Below, in pieces: positions 19,151-29,468 of a DNA stretch of 64,000 bases (positions within the stretch are counted from its first letter, which is position 1; the number at the start of each line of letters is the position of its first letter). The DNA comes from an uncultured Aquimarina sp. (GTDB lineage: Bacteria > Bacteroidota > Bacteroidia > Flavobacteriales > Flavobacteriaceae). The position numbers were made by a program, and so were the translations under genes. The notes under the pieces were generated by a model. It made no database searches, was not told the origin of the DNA, and saw only the letters and a program-made list of their open reading frames with translations. Location: positions 42,972 through 106,971 of the forward strand of contig CANLRN010000008.1 of the NCBI GenBank assembly GCA_947493495.1, read 5' to 3'.

Positions 19151-21580
19151 ATGATTACAAAATTACGAATGCTAATTATTCTACTTTTTGGGATATACAC
19201 TACATTAATAGTAAGCCAGGAAAGAAAAGAAATTACTGCAAAAAAAATACAATATCCTCCAAAAATTGATGGTATTCTAGATGATGAAGTATGGAAAAAC
19301 ATACCTCCTAGTACTGATTTTAGAATGTGGCAACCTGGTAATGAAGGTAGCATACCTGATAATTTACAGACCGAAATAAAAATGGCTTATGATAATAAGG
19401 CTGTATATTTTGCAGCGTATCTCTATGATGATCAATCAGACAAAATATTAAAACAATTTAGTCAGCGAGATGATGTTTTTGTACAAGCAGATTTTTTTAA
19501 TATCTCTATCAATACTTATAATGATGGGATTAATGAGACAAGATTTTTTATTACAAGTGCTGGTACAATTGGAGATGCCAGAGCTGATCAATTTGAAGAA
19601 GATTTCAGTTACAATGTGGTATTTAATGCCAAAGTTTCTTTTGATAAAAAAGGATGGTATGCAGAATTTAGAATTCCGTACAATGCGTTACGATTTCCTG
19701 AAGTTGACATACAAAATTGGAGTATTAATTTTTTTAGACGATTACAAGGTAGAAATCAAACACACTCCTGGAATTTAGTTGACAACAAAATAGGGCAACG
19801 AACTCAATATAATGGGTTAGTAAAAGGTATAGAAAACATAGACCCTCCAATACGACTTACATTTTTCCCATTTGTACAAGGGGTAGTTGCTAGTTTTGAT
19901 GGAGAAACGGAAACCGATCTTAGTGCTGGACTAGATGTAAAATATGGGCTAAGTGATAGTTTTACGCTCGACGCCACTTTAATTCCCGATTTTGGGCAGG
20001 CTGCATTTGATGAAGTCCGCCTTAATCTAGGACCATTCGAACAAACTTTTGGAGAAAACAGGCAATTTTTTACTGAAGGAACAGAACTTTTTAATAAAGG
20101 AAATTTGTTTTTTTCTAGAAGAGTTGGTGGTGCTCCTATTGGATCTGTATCCGATGATGACCTTGATACAGATGAAATAGTAGGTACAATACCTAGTAAG
20201 GTAAATTTATTAAATGCTCTTAAAATATCAGGTAGAACAAAAGCTAAGCTTGGTATCGGTTTTTTTAATGCTATAACCGAAAAAACTGAAGTGCAAATTA
20301 CAGATACCATTACTGGTGCACAACGAAATCAAGTTATTGAACCTTTGTCTAATTACAATATATTTGTTGTAGACCAACAATTTAACAATAACTCTTCTTT
20401 ATCTTTAATAAATACTAATGTTACCAGAAGTGGAAGTGATTTTAGAGATGCTAATGTGACTGGATTAGTTTGGAATCTAACAAATAAACCTAACTCGTAT
20501 CGCCTAACAGGTAGCTCTGTTGTAAGCCATCTTAATCTCCCTGGAAATAATATTGCTGGTTTTGCTTCAGAACTAGACTTTAATAGAATAAAGGGAAAGT
20601 TTAGATATGGATTAAACTACAATATAGCTAATAAAACATATGATATCAATGACTTAGGAGTAAATTTCAGGAATAACTTCAATAACTTTAGAGTTAGTGC
20701 TTCATATGAAATTTTTGACCCCGTTGGTAAATTTAACCGATATAGAATAGAAACTTTTTTAAGACATGAGCGTTTGTATGATCCGAGTGTCCAAACCAGA
20801 AATAGTATTGGATTCAATTCCTTTTTTGTGACTAGAGAGCGATTTGGATTTGGTGCCAGAGGTTCTTTTAATTCTAAAGCACAAGATTATTTCGAGCCAC
20901 GTATTGCAGGTAGGTTTGTTACTTTTAATCATAGCGCAGGTGGTAGAGCTTTTGTTTCTTCAGATTATAGAAAAAAGTTTGCATATGATATCAGTATTGG
21001 TACCAGACAGTGGTTTGATGATCCACAATATATCTATAGGGTAGAGGTTTCTCCTAGATATCGTTTTTCTAATAAATTAGCATTGATATGGAGATCAGAA
21101 TATTTTAACAGAGAAACTATCGGTTATGTGGATGATAATGGGACAGATGTTTTCTTAGGGCAACGAAAAATCTTGTCTCTAGAAAATTCATTAAGTACTA
21201 GCTATAACTTCGACCCATATAAAGCTATTAATCTTCGTTTTAGAAATTTTTGGAGTACTGCTGATTATTCCGATAATATCTTTTTTATTCTAAATGAAGA
21301 TGGGACTCGTACCCGAACTGACTTCGACACCACCGAAAGTAATCCAAACACTAATTTCAATATCTGGAATATAGACCTTAGCTTTAGCTGGAGATTTGCC
21401 CCTGGTAGTGAAGCTACCCTACTCTATCGTAATCAGATTTTTAATCAGGATGAATTATCAACTATTAATTATACTGACAGTCTAAACAACCTTTTTGATC
21501 AACCGATACAACATACATTATCTCTTAGGGTGGTTTATTTTTTAGATGTGAATAATCTCAAAGGTTCTTTTAAAGGATAA
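19151..21580 (+). CDS. DUF5916 outer-membrane protein with CBM9-like domain
   Basis: 809 residues with a signal peptide (MLIILLFGIYTTLIVSQE after a short basic lead). Residues about 30-210 form a family 9 carbohydrate-binding-like beta-sandwich (PPKIDGILDDEVWKNIPPST ... AVYFAAYLYDD); the rest is a long membrane beta-strand domain (RLNLGPFEQTFGENRQFFTE, RVEVSPRYRFSNKLALIWRS), the DUF5916 architecture of Bacteroidota. Function is unproven; a surface barrel carrying a glycan-binding module is inferred. A TAGATTTG -7-like box lies at 19106-19113. It is transcribed alone. Confidence 0.85.
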   Translation: MITKLRMLIILLFGIYTTLIVSQERKEITAKKIQYPPKIDGILDDEVWKNIPPSTDFRMWQPGNEGSIPDNLQTEIKMAYDNKAVYFAAYLYDDQSDKILKQFSQRDDVFVQADFFNISINTYNDGINETRFFITSAGTIGDARADQFEEDFSYNVVFNAKVSFDKKGWYAEFRIPYNALRFPEVDIQNWSINFFRRLQGRNQTHSWNLVDNKIGQRTQYNGLVKGIENIDPPIRLTFFPFVQGVVASFDGETETDLSAGLDVKYGLSDSFTLDATLIPDFGQAAFDEVRLNLGPFEQTFGENRQFFTEGTELFNKGNLFFSRRVGGAPIGSVSDDDLDTDEIVGTIPSKVNLLNALKISGRTKAKLGIGFFNAITEKTEVQITDTITGAQRNQVIEPLSNYNIFVVDQQFNNNSSLSLINTNVTRSGSDFRDANVTGLVWNLTNKPNSYRLTGSSVVSHLNLPGNNIAGFASELDFNRIKGKFRYGLNYNIANKTYDINDLGVNFRNNFNNFRVSASYEIFDPVGKFNRYRIETFLRHERLYDPSVQTRNSIGFNSFFVTRERFGFGARGSFNSKAQDYFEPRIAGRFVTFNHSAGGRAFVSSDYRKKFAYDISIGTRQWFDDPQYIYRVEVSPRYRFSNKLALIWRSEYFNRETIGYVDDNGTDVFLGQRKILSLENSLSTSYNFDPYKAINLRFRNFWSTADYSDNIFFILNEDGTRTRTDFDTTESNPNTNFNIWNIDLSFSWRFAPGSEATLLYRNQIFNQDELSTINYTDSLNNLFDQPIQHTLSLRVVYFLDVNNLKGSFKG

Positions 21581-21634
21581 CCTTGCCAGATTTTAAGATA
21601 TTAATTACTTTCACTACCTGAAGAAATATTATAA

Positions 21635-22303
21635 ATGATTACAGCCAAAAATATTCATAAAAACTACGGAGAATTACACGTATTAAAGGGTGTTGATCTT
21701 CATATAAAAGAAGGTGAAATAGTATCTATTGTTGGCGCCTCTGGAGCAGGAAAAACTACATTACTGCAAATCTTAGGAACTTTAGACCAAGCGAACGAAC
21801 TAAAGGATAGCCATCTAACTATTAATCAAAATAAAATTGATTTGTTATCACAGAAGCAACTCGCTAAGTTTCGTAATGAAAAACTGGGGTTTATATTCCA
21901 GTTTCATCAATTGCTACCAGAATTTACGGCATTAGAAAATGTATGTATTCCTGCTTTTATTAAAAAAACTCCAAAAAAAGATGCTGAAAAAAGAGCAAAA
22001 GAACTATTAAATTTTCTAGATCTTGGACACAGGTATAAGCACAAACCTAGTGAGTTATCAGGAGGAGAACAACAACGAGTAGCTGTAGCGAGATCACTTA
22101 TCAATAACCCAAAGGTTATATATGCTGATGAGCCTTCAGGAAATTTGGATAGTGAAGCTGCAGAAAACCTACATAAACTCTTTTTTAGGTTGAGAGATGA
22201 ATTCGGACAGACTTTTGTCATTGTAACACATAATAGAGGATTGGCGGATATGGCAGATCGAAAATTAGTCATGGTAGATGGAAAAATCGTTGATAAAAGT
22301 TGA
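21635..22303 (+). CDS. lolD: LolD/MacB-type ABC transporter ATPase
   Basis: 222 residues. Walker [14 protein letters not shown]-loop [16 protein letters not shown], signature [15 protein letters not shown], Walker [13 protein letters not shown] and the H-loop VTHNRGL are all intact. The EFTALENV and SGNLD context is characteristic of the LolD/MacB/FtsE branch, which powers lipoprotein release or mechanotransmission rather than solute import. No permease gene is adjacent, so the partner is encoded elsewhere. It lies 54 nt after the DUF5916 gene and 53 nt before the TIGR02757 gene, likely in one transcript with the latter. Confidence 0.85.
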   Translation: MITAKNIHKNYGELHVLKGVDLHIKEGEIVSIVGASGAGKTTLLQILGTLDQANELKDSHLTINQNKIDLLSQKQLAKFRNEKLGFIFQFHQLLPEFTALENVCIPAFIKKTPKKDAEKRAKELLNFLDLGHRYKHKPSELSGGEQQRVAVARSLINNPKVIYADEPSGNLDSEAAENLHKLFFRLRDEFGQTFVIVTHNRGLADMADRKLVMVDGKIVDKS

Positions 22304-22356
22304 TAAAACATAACATCTTTACCCTTTTTTAAAATTTCACTACTTAAGAAAATTTT

Positions 22357-23130
22357 GTGAAGAAGCTGAGTAAAACTGAACTTAAAGAATTTCTTGATCT
22401 AAAAGCCGTTTTCTATGAACAACCAAAATTTATAGAAACCGATCCTGTTCAAATCCCTCATCTTTTTACCAAAAAAGAAGATATTGAAATCTCAGGATTT
22501 CTTACCGCTACCATTTCGTGGGGAAATCGTAAAAGCATCCTTACTAATGCGCATAAACTCATGACATTGATGGGCAATGCCCCATACGATTTTATCATGA
22601 ATCATACGCCCGCTGATACTGTATATCTAGAAGGGTTCGTACACCGAACTTTCAATAGCACCGACTTACACTATTTTATCATAGCACTACAACATATTTA
22701 CAATCAATACACCGATTTAGAAGGCTTTTTTATGCAATTTAAGCATGAAGACAAATTACAAAATGCAATACATCACTTCAAAAAAGAGTTTTTTAGTCTC
22801 CCTCATTTAACCCGAACCGAGAAACATATTAGTGACCCGAATAAAAACTCTGCAGCAAAACGAATCAATATGTTCTTGCGATGGATGATTAGAAGTTCGA
22901 AAGGCGGAGTAGATCTGGGGATATGGAAAAAGTTATCGCCATCACAATTATCTTGTCCGTTAGATGTACATTCAGGTAATGTAGCTCGAAAACTACGGCT
23001 TATCAGCAGAAAACAAAATGATGGTAAGGCGCTACACCAACTCGATACCAATTTGAGAGTATTAGACCCCTCAGACCCTGTAAAATATGACTATGCGTTA
23101 TTTGGATTAGGTGTTTTTGAAAAATTTTAA
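22357..23130 (+). CDS. TIGR02757 family protein
   Basis: 257 residues from a GTG start. The sequence ISGFLTATISWGNRKSILTN near residue 45, MFLRWMIRSSKGGVDLGIWK and DVHSGNVARKLRLI are landmarks of the TIGR02757 family, an uncharacterised cytosolic family of Bacteroidota and some other phyla. The RWMIR...GVDLGIW and LDVH patterns resemble DNA glycosylase-like helix-hairpin-helix proteins (a SWG-H-D type layout), but I would not assign an activity. The gene is 53 nt downstream of the LolD-like ATPase and probably shares its transcript. Confidence 0.82.
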   Translation: MKKLSKTELKEFLDLKAVFYEQPKFIETDPVQIPHLFTKKEDIEISGFLTATISWGNRKSILTNAHKLMTLMGNAPYDFIMNHTPADTVYLEGFVHRTFNSTDLHYFIIALQHIYNQYTDLEGFFMQFKHEDKLQNAIHHFKKEFFSLPHLTRTEKHISDPNKNSAAKRINMFLRWMIRSSKGGVDLGIWKKLSPSQLSCPLDVHSGNVARKLRLISRKQNDGKALHQLDTNLRVLDPSDPVKYDYALFGLGVFEKF

Positions 23131-23239
23131 ATTAGAATTCTTCTAAATAATAATCTTTACGTTACATTCTAAACTTTAGGATAATCTTTCTTTAATATAA
23201 AAAAAACATTCCTTTAAAGTGTTCGGATTCCACGCATTG

Positions 23240-23247
23240 TAGATTTG
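23240..23247 (+). promoter_or_regulatory. -7 box TAGATTTG of the PhoX-like gene
   Basis: TAGATTTG at 23240-23247 matches TAnnTTTG; the -33 element is poor (TTC near 23222). Because it overlaps the GTG at 23247, that codon cannot be translated from this promoter, and the ATG at 23271 becomes the likely start. Confidence 0.45.
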
Positions 23248-23270
23248 TGAAAACAAAAATTCACACCATC

Positions 23271-24737
23271 ATGAAAAAAAATGTAGGCATTGTCCAAGTT
23301 GTATTAATTGCAATTACAACATTAACTTCTTGTGAGATCGATGATTTTGCAGGAAATCCTGTTATCAATGATAAAATTGAATTCAAAAATCATTCGATAT
23401 CTCCTAATTTTTTAAAAACAACACCCGAATTCTCTGATGTTGAAATCTATACTATCCTTTCTTCTGAAGACACATACATCCCCAATTTTGTGTATGGTTC
23501 TATGGCAGATGGGGCTGGTTTATTAAGAAACCCAGATAGAACATTCACACTGATTAATAATATAGAAGCAGATTTTTCTATAGCTAGAATTACATTCGAC
23601 CAAACTTTTAAACCTGTAAGAGGAGAGCATATCCTGAATGCTGTTGCTACTGCTAATACTGCACAGTGTTCAGGTTCTTTAATTACAAGAAGAGAACACG
23701 GATTTGGTCCATTATATCTTTCTGGAGGAGAATGGGGAGGTAATTCTAAAGGGGTATTCGCCACGGATCCTTTTAGAAATGCTTCTGAAGCATCTACACC
23801 AAGAATGTTAACTAGTCTGGGACAGTGGTCTACAGAAAATGCTGTGGCACTAAATAGAAAAGCTTATCCCGGAAAAACTGTAGTGTTTATAGGAGATGAT
23901 GATAGCGATGATGAAATCCCATCTGGACAGTTAGGAATGTATGTAGGAAAACAAGGAGACTTAGAAGGTGGTAAATTATATGGATTAAAAGTAACTAGTC
24001 CAGAGGTAACTTATGAAATGGATATGGAAGAAGGGGTTTCTTATGATATGGAATTCGTAGAGCTTGTAGAAAAAGAAATCGATTTATTAGACGCTGAGGC
24101 AAAGGCTAAAGGAGTAATTGGGTTCTCAAGATTAGAAGATATCGATTGGAGAAGAGGTTCTGGCAAGAACAACAGAGAACTATACCTGGCAGTTACCGGT
24201 AGAGATAAGCCAGGATTAATCGGTAAAGGAACTCGTTCAGGAAGGGTTTATAAAGTAGAATTAAACAAAAAGCGACCTGATGGACCTGGAAAAATAACTT
24301 GTATTTTGGATGGTGATAACACAGGAGGAGTAGCAGATGTATTTCATAGTCCGGATAATATCACGGTAACCAAAAACTATGCATACATCCAAGAAGATCC
24401 TAATGGAATTCAGGAGTTTAAACCTGCAGCAGATCATTTTGCGCGATTATATCAGTATAACCTCAATACAGGAGAATTAAAAACTGTATTAGAATGCGAT
24501 CAAGTAGCAGCAGAAGCTGCTGGGTATGGTACTGCGTCCAAAAGTTGGGAAATTACTGGAATGATTGATATCTCAGAAACTATTGGTGTAAATGAGAGTT
24601 TCTTGGTAATCACTCAGAATCACGGATGGGAAAAATCAGATGGAACCCCATTTACAGATCCTAATGCTAATCCCAACTTAGCAGAAAGTAGAAAAGAAGG
24701 AAGCATGCTATATGTAATTAAAGGATTAGGAAGGTAA
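23271..24737 (+). CDS. PhoX-like (DUF839) lipoprotein
   Basis: 488 residues from the ATG at 23271; the GTG at 23247 is rejected because it overlaps the promoter. The N-terminus is a lipoprotein signal (VVLIAITTLTSCEIDD, lipid Cys in TSC). The body has features of the DUF839/PhoX beta-propeller phosphatases (CSGSLITRREHGFGPLYLSG, GFSRLEDIDWRRGSGKNNRE with Glu/Asp metal-type residues, DVFHSPDNITV). PhoX enzymes are calcium/iron phosphatases in the periplasm or at the surface; activity here is inferred. The di-haem peroxidase follows 28 nt later, and the pair is likely an operon. Confidence 0.72.
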   Translation: MKKNVGIVQVVLIAITTLTSCEIDDFAGNPVINDKIEFKNHSISPNFLKTTPEFSDVEIYTILSSEDTYIPNFVYGSMADGAGLLRNPDRTFTLINNIEADFSIARITFDQTFKPVRGEHILNAVATANTAQCSGSLITRREHGFGPLYLSGGEWGGNSKGVFATDPFRNASEASTPRMLTSLGQWSTENAVALNRKAYPGKTVVFIGDDDSDDEIPSGQLGMYVGKQGDLEGGKLYGLKVTSPEVTYEMDMEEGVSYDMEFVELVEKEIDLLDAEAKAKGVIGFSRLEDIDWRRGSGKNNRELYLAVTGRDKPGLIGKGTRSGRVYKVELNKKRPDGPGKITCILDGDNTGGVADVFHSPDNITVTKNYAYIQEDPNGIQEFKPAADHFARLYQYNLNTGELKTVLECDQVAAEAAGYGTASKSWEITGMIDISETIGVNESFLVITQNHGWEKSDGTPFTDPNANPNLAESRKEGSMLYVIKGLGR

Positions 24738-24765
24738 TTTTTCTTGTCACATCACATCACACAAT

Positions 24766-26598
24766 ATGATTAAAAAAAGAATGAAAAAAATACCATTTTC
24801 AACATTTTTATATAAAGAGGCTTATCGCACGATAAGCTTCTTTATAATTTGTGGTTTTATTATTTCTTGTAAAAAAGAAACCTCAGCAGAAAACAAAGTA
24901 ATCCCTTTTAATAACGCCATGCAAGAGCTATTTGTAGCAGATATCCAACTTGCTATTACTCATTTAGATAGTATCGCATTATTCCCTATAAAAGACACAA
25001 AAGACCATTTTATACAATCCAGAAAATATTTTAAAAAACTAGAACCTATCTTATCCTCATTAGATGTAGAAAACTATGGCTTTCTTAATCAACCGAATAT
25101 TCTAAAAATTGAAGAAGAGGACTTTACTGATATCAAAATCAAGTCTCCAAGTGGCTATCAAGTATTAGAAGAATTGTTATTTCAGGAAAACCCTGATAGC
25201 CTAGAAATTTTAAAACACACAAACCTGATTACTAATAGATTAAAATTGATTCAAAAAAACACAGCTTTTAGTCATCTAAAACCGTATCATTTTTTATGGA
25301 TGTTCAGAAAGGCTATTGTAAGAGTTGCACTTACAGGAGTCACAGGCTTTGATTCTCCTGTGCTTGAAAACGCTGTAGAAGAATCAAAAATCGTATACTT
25401 AAGTCTGAAGGAATTGTTAGCACTCATGCAAGAAAAGTTTAGTGATAAAGCACTATTCTATCGCTGGAATAACGAGATTGACTATACGTTAGATCAATTT
25501 AAAGGAGATTTCAACAATTTTGACCGGTATCATTTCATAAAAAATCATACCCATAAACAACTACAATTATGGAATGAAACCGTAAAAGACTGGAAGGTGA
25601 TATTTCCTTTTGAGCTAGCACTAAAAAACAATACTTCCTCTCTCTTTTCCAAAACTACTTTCAATATCAATTACTTTTCGGATGAACATCAGGGAAATAC
25701 GAGTCTTCAAAAAATAGCACTAGGTAAAAAGCTTTTTTATGACAAAAAATTATCCAAAAACAATGAAATAAGTTGTGCTAGTTGCCATCAACCCGAAAAA
25801 ATGTTTACGGATGGATTAAAAACATCAAAAGGCGTAACAAGAAATAGCCCAACACTCCTTTATGCTGCACTACAACAAGCCTTTTTTTACGATAAAAGAG
25901 CAGGTGGTTTAGAAGGACAAATCAGTAATGTCGTAGAAAATAAAAACGAGTTTCATACAGATCTAAAAACTATCGAAAAAGTGATTTTTAGCGATAGTAG
26001 TTACAGTAAAGCATTTAAAAAAATATATCCGAATACAAAAATTAACAATAGTGATATCCGTAATGCACTGGCCAGTTATATCAGAAGTTTACTCCCATTT
26101 AATTCTAAATTAGATAAGAATATCAACGGATTGGAAGAAACGTTAACTAAAAATGAGATTCGTGGGTTTAATCTTTTTCATGGAAAAGCCAAATGTGCTA
26201 CTTGTCATTTTCCTCCCCTATTTAATGGAACGGTTCCTCCAGATTATAAAGAATCAGAAATAGAATTACTAGGAGTACCCAAAGAAAATGATACCATTGA
26301 TGCTGTGATCAGCGACGATTTAGGAAGATACTATGTGTATAAAACTCCCCAAAGAAAACATTTTTTTAAAACTCCAACCATACGCAATGCAGCAATTACA
26401 GGGCCTTATATGCATAATGGAGTGTATACCACATTAGAAGAAGTTATGGACTTTTACAATCGTGGTGGCGGAGCGGGTATCGGTATCCATCAGAAGTATC
26501 AGACCCTACCTACTGATTCTCTAAATCTAGATGTACAAGAAATTAAAGACATTATCACTTTTATCAAAAGCCTAAACGAAAGTACGACAGAATATTAG
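24766..26598 (+). CDS. Di-haem cytochrome c peroxidase (MauG-like) with N-terminal extension
   Basis: 610 residues (ATG 24766; the ATG at 24781 is possible). A lipoprotein-like signal ends FIIISC near residue 35. Residues about 40-300 form an all-helical domain without haem motifs, resembling extensions found on Bacteroidota members. The C-terminal 300 residues are the CcpA/MauG fold: high-spin haem motif ISCASCHQPEKMFTDG and second haem CATCHFPP, plus GPYMHNGVYTTLEEVMDFYN with the distal Met/His region. It probably reduces peroxide or oxidises a partner in the periplasm. Translationally close to the PhoX-like gene, suggesting joint function. Confidence 0.85.
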   Translation: MIKKRMKKIPFSTFLYKEAYRTISFFIICGFIISCKKETSAENKVIPFNNAMQELFVADIQLAITHLDSIALFPIKDTKDHFIQSRKYFKKLEPILSSLDVENYGFLNQPNILKIEEEDFTDIKIKSPSGYQVLEELLFQENPDSLEILKHTNLITNRLKLIQKNTAFSHLKPYHFLWMFRKAIVRVALTGVTGFDSPVLENAVEESKIVYLSLKELLALMQEKFSDKALFYRWNNEIDYTLDQFKGDFNNFDRYHFIKNHTHKQLQLWNETVKDWKVIFPFELALKNNTSSLFSKTTFNINYFSDEHQGNTSLQKIALGKKLFYDKKLSKNNEISCASCHQPEKMFTDGLKTSKGVTRNSPTLLYAALQQAFFYDKRAGGLEGQISNVVENKNEFHTDLKTIEKVIFSDSSYSKAFKKIYPNTKINNSDIRNALASYIRSLLPFNSKLDKNINGLEETLTKNEIRGFNLFHGKAKCATCHFPPLFNGTVPPDYKESEIELLGVPKENDTIDAVISDDLGRYYVYKTPQRKHFFKTPTIRNAAITGPYMHNGVYTTLEEVMDFYNRGGGAGIGIHQKYQTLPTDSLNLDVQEIKDIITFIKSLNESTTEY

Positions 26599-26704
26599 AA
26601 ATTTTATACGTTTTGGGAGAATCTAAAAGATAAACATCTAAATTGTCATATTTTTTTGTTAATTTTATTAAGAATTGTTTCATACATGGCAATTCATAAT
26701 AAAG

Positions 26705-27904
26705 ATGATTATACCAGAACTTCCAATAAATGAAGAATTTAGAATTGAAGCTTTAAAATCTTTAGGCATACTTGATACCGAACCTGATAATGAATTTGAT
26801 GAAATCACTGCTCTTGCCGCATATTTATGTGATACCAAAATTGCGCTCATATCATTAGTAGATAGTGATAGAGAGTGGTTTAAATCTTCGTATGGATTGT
26901 CTACCAAAGAAATCCCAAGAAATCACTCCTTTTGTGCTCACGCAATTCTAGAACCAAACAATCCATTGATTGTAAGAGATGCAAGAGAGGATAGTAGATT
27001 TAATAATAACCCTCTTACTCTTGATGGTACAGTTATCTTTTATGCAGGTATTCCTCTAATAGATAAAAATGGATTTGTTTTAGGTACGCTATGTGTTATT
27101 GACAATCACCCTAAAGAACTTAGTGACAAACAATTAGAAGCCTTAAAATCATTAGCCAATCAAGTTGTTATACTTTTTGAGTTAAACAAAAAGAATAAAG
27201 ATCTTGAAAAAATAGAAGATAAGCTTAGAAAAAGAAACGAGTCCTTAAGAGAGTTTGCCAGAGTGATTTCACACGATTTAAAGATGCCTTTGGCTAATGT
27301 AATCACTACATCAGATTTATTAAAACTAAAATTAGCAAATGATCTAGATAAAGAAACTTCAGAATATTTTGAATATATCAAGCAATCTTCTTTTTCTATG
27401 AGTGACTATATCAATGATATATTAGATCATTATGAAAGTGATAGTCTTGTCCAAAATAAACCTGAATCCTTTAAATTAAATTTTCTACTCAAAGAAATTG
27501 CTGAACTGCTCAGTATTAAACCTGATTGTACTATCAATTTCCCTACTTCTAATCCAACAGTAGAATGTAATAAATCTGCTTTAAAACAAATATTTTTTAA
27601 CTTGATAGGTAATAGTATAAAATATAATGATAAGGAATATATTAATATTAATATAGAATATACTGAAGATGCTATGTTCTATTATTTTAAAATTACAGAT
27701 AATGGTATGGGAATACCAGATGAAAAAATTGATACTATCTTTAAATTGTTTAACACAGCTAATACTACTGATAGAAGTGGAAATAAAGGAAATGGAATCG
27801 GTTTATCTACTGTAAAAAAATTAGTAGAATCTCTAGGTGGATACATCAAAGTAAGATCTATACTGGGAGTACAAACCAAATTTGATTTCTCGATTAAAAA
27901 ATAA
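26705..27904 (+). CDS. GAF-domain sensor histidine kinase
   Basis: 399 residues from the ATG at 26705 (MIIPELPINEEFRIEALKSL); the TTG at 26675 adds a non-conserved tail. There are no membrane segments, so it is cytosolic. A GAF domain spans about residues 20-165 (DSDREWFKSSYGLSTKEIPR, FYAGIPLIDKNGFVLGTLCV). A short coiled coil leads to the HisKA box with the phospho-acceptor in ARVISHDLKMPLANV, then a HATPase domain (NLIGNSIKYND, DNGMGIPDEK, GNGIGLSTVKKLV). No response regulator is adjacent (an orphan kinase). The ligand of the GAF domain cannot be inferred. Confidence 0.9.
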   Translation: MIIPELPINEEFRIEALKSLGILDTEPDNEFDEITALAAYLCDTKIALISLVDSDREWFKSSYGLSTKEIPRNHSFCAHAILEPNNPLIVRDAREDSRFNNNPLTLDGTVIFYAGIPLIDKNGFVLGTLCVIDNHPKELSDKQLEALKSLANQVVILFELNKKNKDLEKIEDKLRKRNESLREFARVISHDLKMPLANVITTSDLLKLKLANDLDKETSEYFEYIKQSSFSMSDYINDILDHYESDSLVQNKPESFKLNFLLKEIAELLSIKPDCTINFPTSNPTVECNKSALKQIFFNLIGNSIKYNDKEYININIEYTEDAMFYYFKITDNGMGIPDEKIDTIFKLFNTANTTDRSGNKGNGIGLSTVKKLVESLGGYIKVRSILGVQTKFDFSIKK

Positions 27905-27911
27905 GTATTCC

Positions 27912-29468
27912 CTAAGTTATTCTAGCTACACAAGCTTCTACACATTTTTCTCCATCAATCGCAGCAGAAATAATACCTCCTGCATATCCTGCTCCTTCTC
28001 CACACGGAAACAACCCTTTTATTTGCGTATGCTCTAATGTTTTTAGGTCTCTGGGGATTCTTACTGGAGAGGACGTTCTGGATTCTGGGGCATGGACCAC
28101 TGCTTCATTCGTTAGATATCCTCGCATACTCTTATCAAAAGCTTTAAACCCTTCTTGAAGGGTGTTATGAATAAATTTTGGAAAAACTTTTTTCATATCA
28201 ATTGAACTCAAACCAGGTTTATACGATGTTTCGGGTACATCAGATGACATTTTCCCCTCTACAAAGTCTACTAATCGTTGCGCAGGTACTCTTTGGGTTT
28301 CTCCTGCCAAATGCCAGGAACGTTGTTCTATATCTTTCTGAAAATACATAGCTGATAAAGGACCATACCTAGAAAACTCTTTAAAATCCTGTAAACGAAG
28401 TTCTACAACAATTCCGCTATTAGAAGTAGGTTGATCTCTCTTAGAGGGTGACCAACCATTGGTCACTACTTCTCCAGGACTTGTCGCACAAGGTGCGATC
28501 ACACCACCAGGACACATACAAAAAGAGTACACGCCTCTATCTCCTATTTGGTTTACAACACTATATGGAGATGGTGGTAAATAAGGACTCCGAACCTTAC
28601 TCTTATACTGTATCTGATCAATTAATTGTTGCGAATGCTCTACTCTAACGCCTAAAGCAAATGGTTTTGCTTCGATTTCAATCTTTTTCCGATGTAATAA
28701 CTCAAAAATATCTCTAGCCGAATGTCCTGTGGCTAAAATTACTTTATTCGTAGTTATAGCATCTCCATTATGTAGCATTACAGAAGAGACCTCGTTATTT
28801 TTAATACGGAAATCTACGACTCTTTTTTCGAAATGAATTTCGCCTCCCTTTTCTCTTATTTTTTCTCTTATCGCAACAATGATAGCAGGTAATTTATTAG
28901 TCCCTATATGTGGATGAGCTTCAACTAATATTTGATCTGTAGCACCGAAACCAACCAAAAGCTGTAGAATACGGTTTACATCTCCTCTTTTCTTAGAACG
29001 GGTATATAATTTGCCATCACTATACGTTCCTGCACCTCCCTCACCAAAACAATAATTAGAGTCTTCATTAACAATATGATCTCTATTTATCGCTTTAAGA
29101 TCTCTTCTACGATTACGCACATCTTTACCTCGTTCTAATACAATGGGTTTATAGCCTAACTCTACACACTTCAATGCTGCAAATAACCCTGCAGGCCCCG
29201 CTCCTATTATTACTATTTCGCTAGCACTAGATACATCTGGATACTCAGGTAAATGAATAGTTGCTTCTCTAAAATCTTCTAGTACAAACACCCTTACCTT
29301 TAAATTTATCTTAATTACTCTTTGGCGAGCATCAATAGATCTCTTAACGATTTTTACATATCGGATATCTTCAAGTGGTATTCCATTTTTTCTTGAGATA
29401 TCTTCTTTTAATATAGTAGCATTTGCCGCTGTTTCTGGTGATACCTGTATTGTAAATTCGTGTTGCAA
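27912..29468 (-). CDS. FAD-dependent dehydrogenase (COG2509-type)
   Basis: 518 residues. An N-terminal ferredoxin-like or substrate domain (residues 1-85) precedes an FAD fold, EIVIIGAGPAGLFAALKCVE, then RRRDLKAINRD, SNYCFGEGGAGTYSDGKLYT, and the C-terminal FAD contact GLFPCGEGAGYAGGIISAAI. This order is that of an uncharacterised flavoprotein family (COG2509) found across bacteria and plants. FSFCMCPGG-like segment: YSFCMCPGGVIAPCATSPGE, Cys-rich and conserved. Likely a cytosolic oxidoreductase with unknown substrate. Monocistronic, convergent with the GAF kinase (8-nt gap). Confidence 0.85.
   Translation of the reverse strand: MQHEFTIQVSPETAANATILKEDISRKNGIPLEDIRYVKIVKRSIDARQRVIKINLKVRVFVLEDFREATIHLPEYPDVSSASEIVIIGAGPAGLFAALKCVELGYKPIVLERGKDVRNRRRDLKAINRDHIVNEDSNYCFGEGGAGTYSDGKLYTRSKKRGDVNRILQLLVGFGATDQILVEAHPHIGTNKLPAIIVAIREKIREKGGEIHFEKRVVDFRIKNNEVSSVMLHNGDAITTNKVILATGHSARDIFELLHRKKIEIEAKPFALGVRVEHSQQLIDQIQYKSKVRSPYLPPSPYSVVNQIGDRGVYSFCMCPGGVIAPCATSPGEVVTNGWSPSKRDQPTSNSGIVVELRLQDFKEFSRYGPLSAMYFQKDIEQRSWHLAGETQRVPAQRLVDFVEGKMSSDVPETSYKPGLSSIDMKKVFPKFIHNTLQEGFKAFDKSMRGYLTNEAVVHAPESRTSSPVRIPRDLKTLEHTQIKGLFPCGEGAGYAGGIISAAIDGEKCVEACVARIT

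Noticed and set aside
23247..23270. GTG start of the PhoX-like gene
   Set aside because: It overlaps the -7 box TAGATTTG; the ATG at 23271 gives a proper lipoprotein signal.
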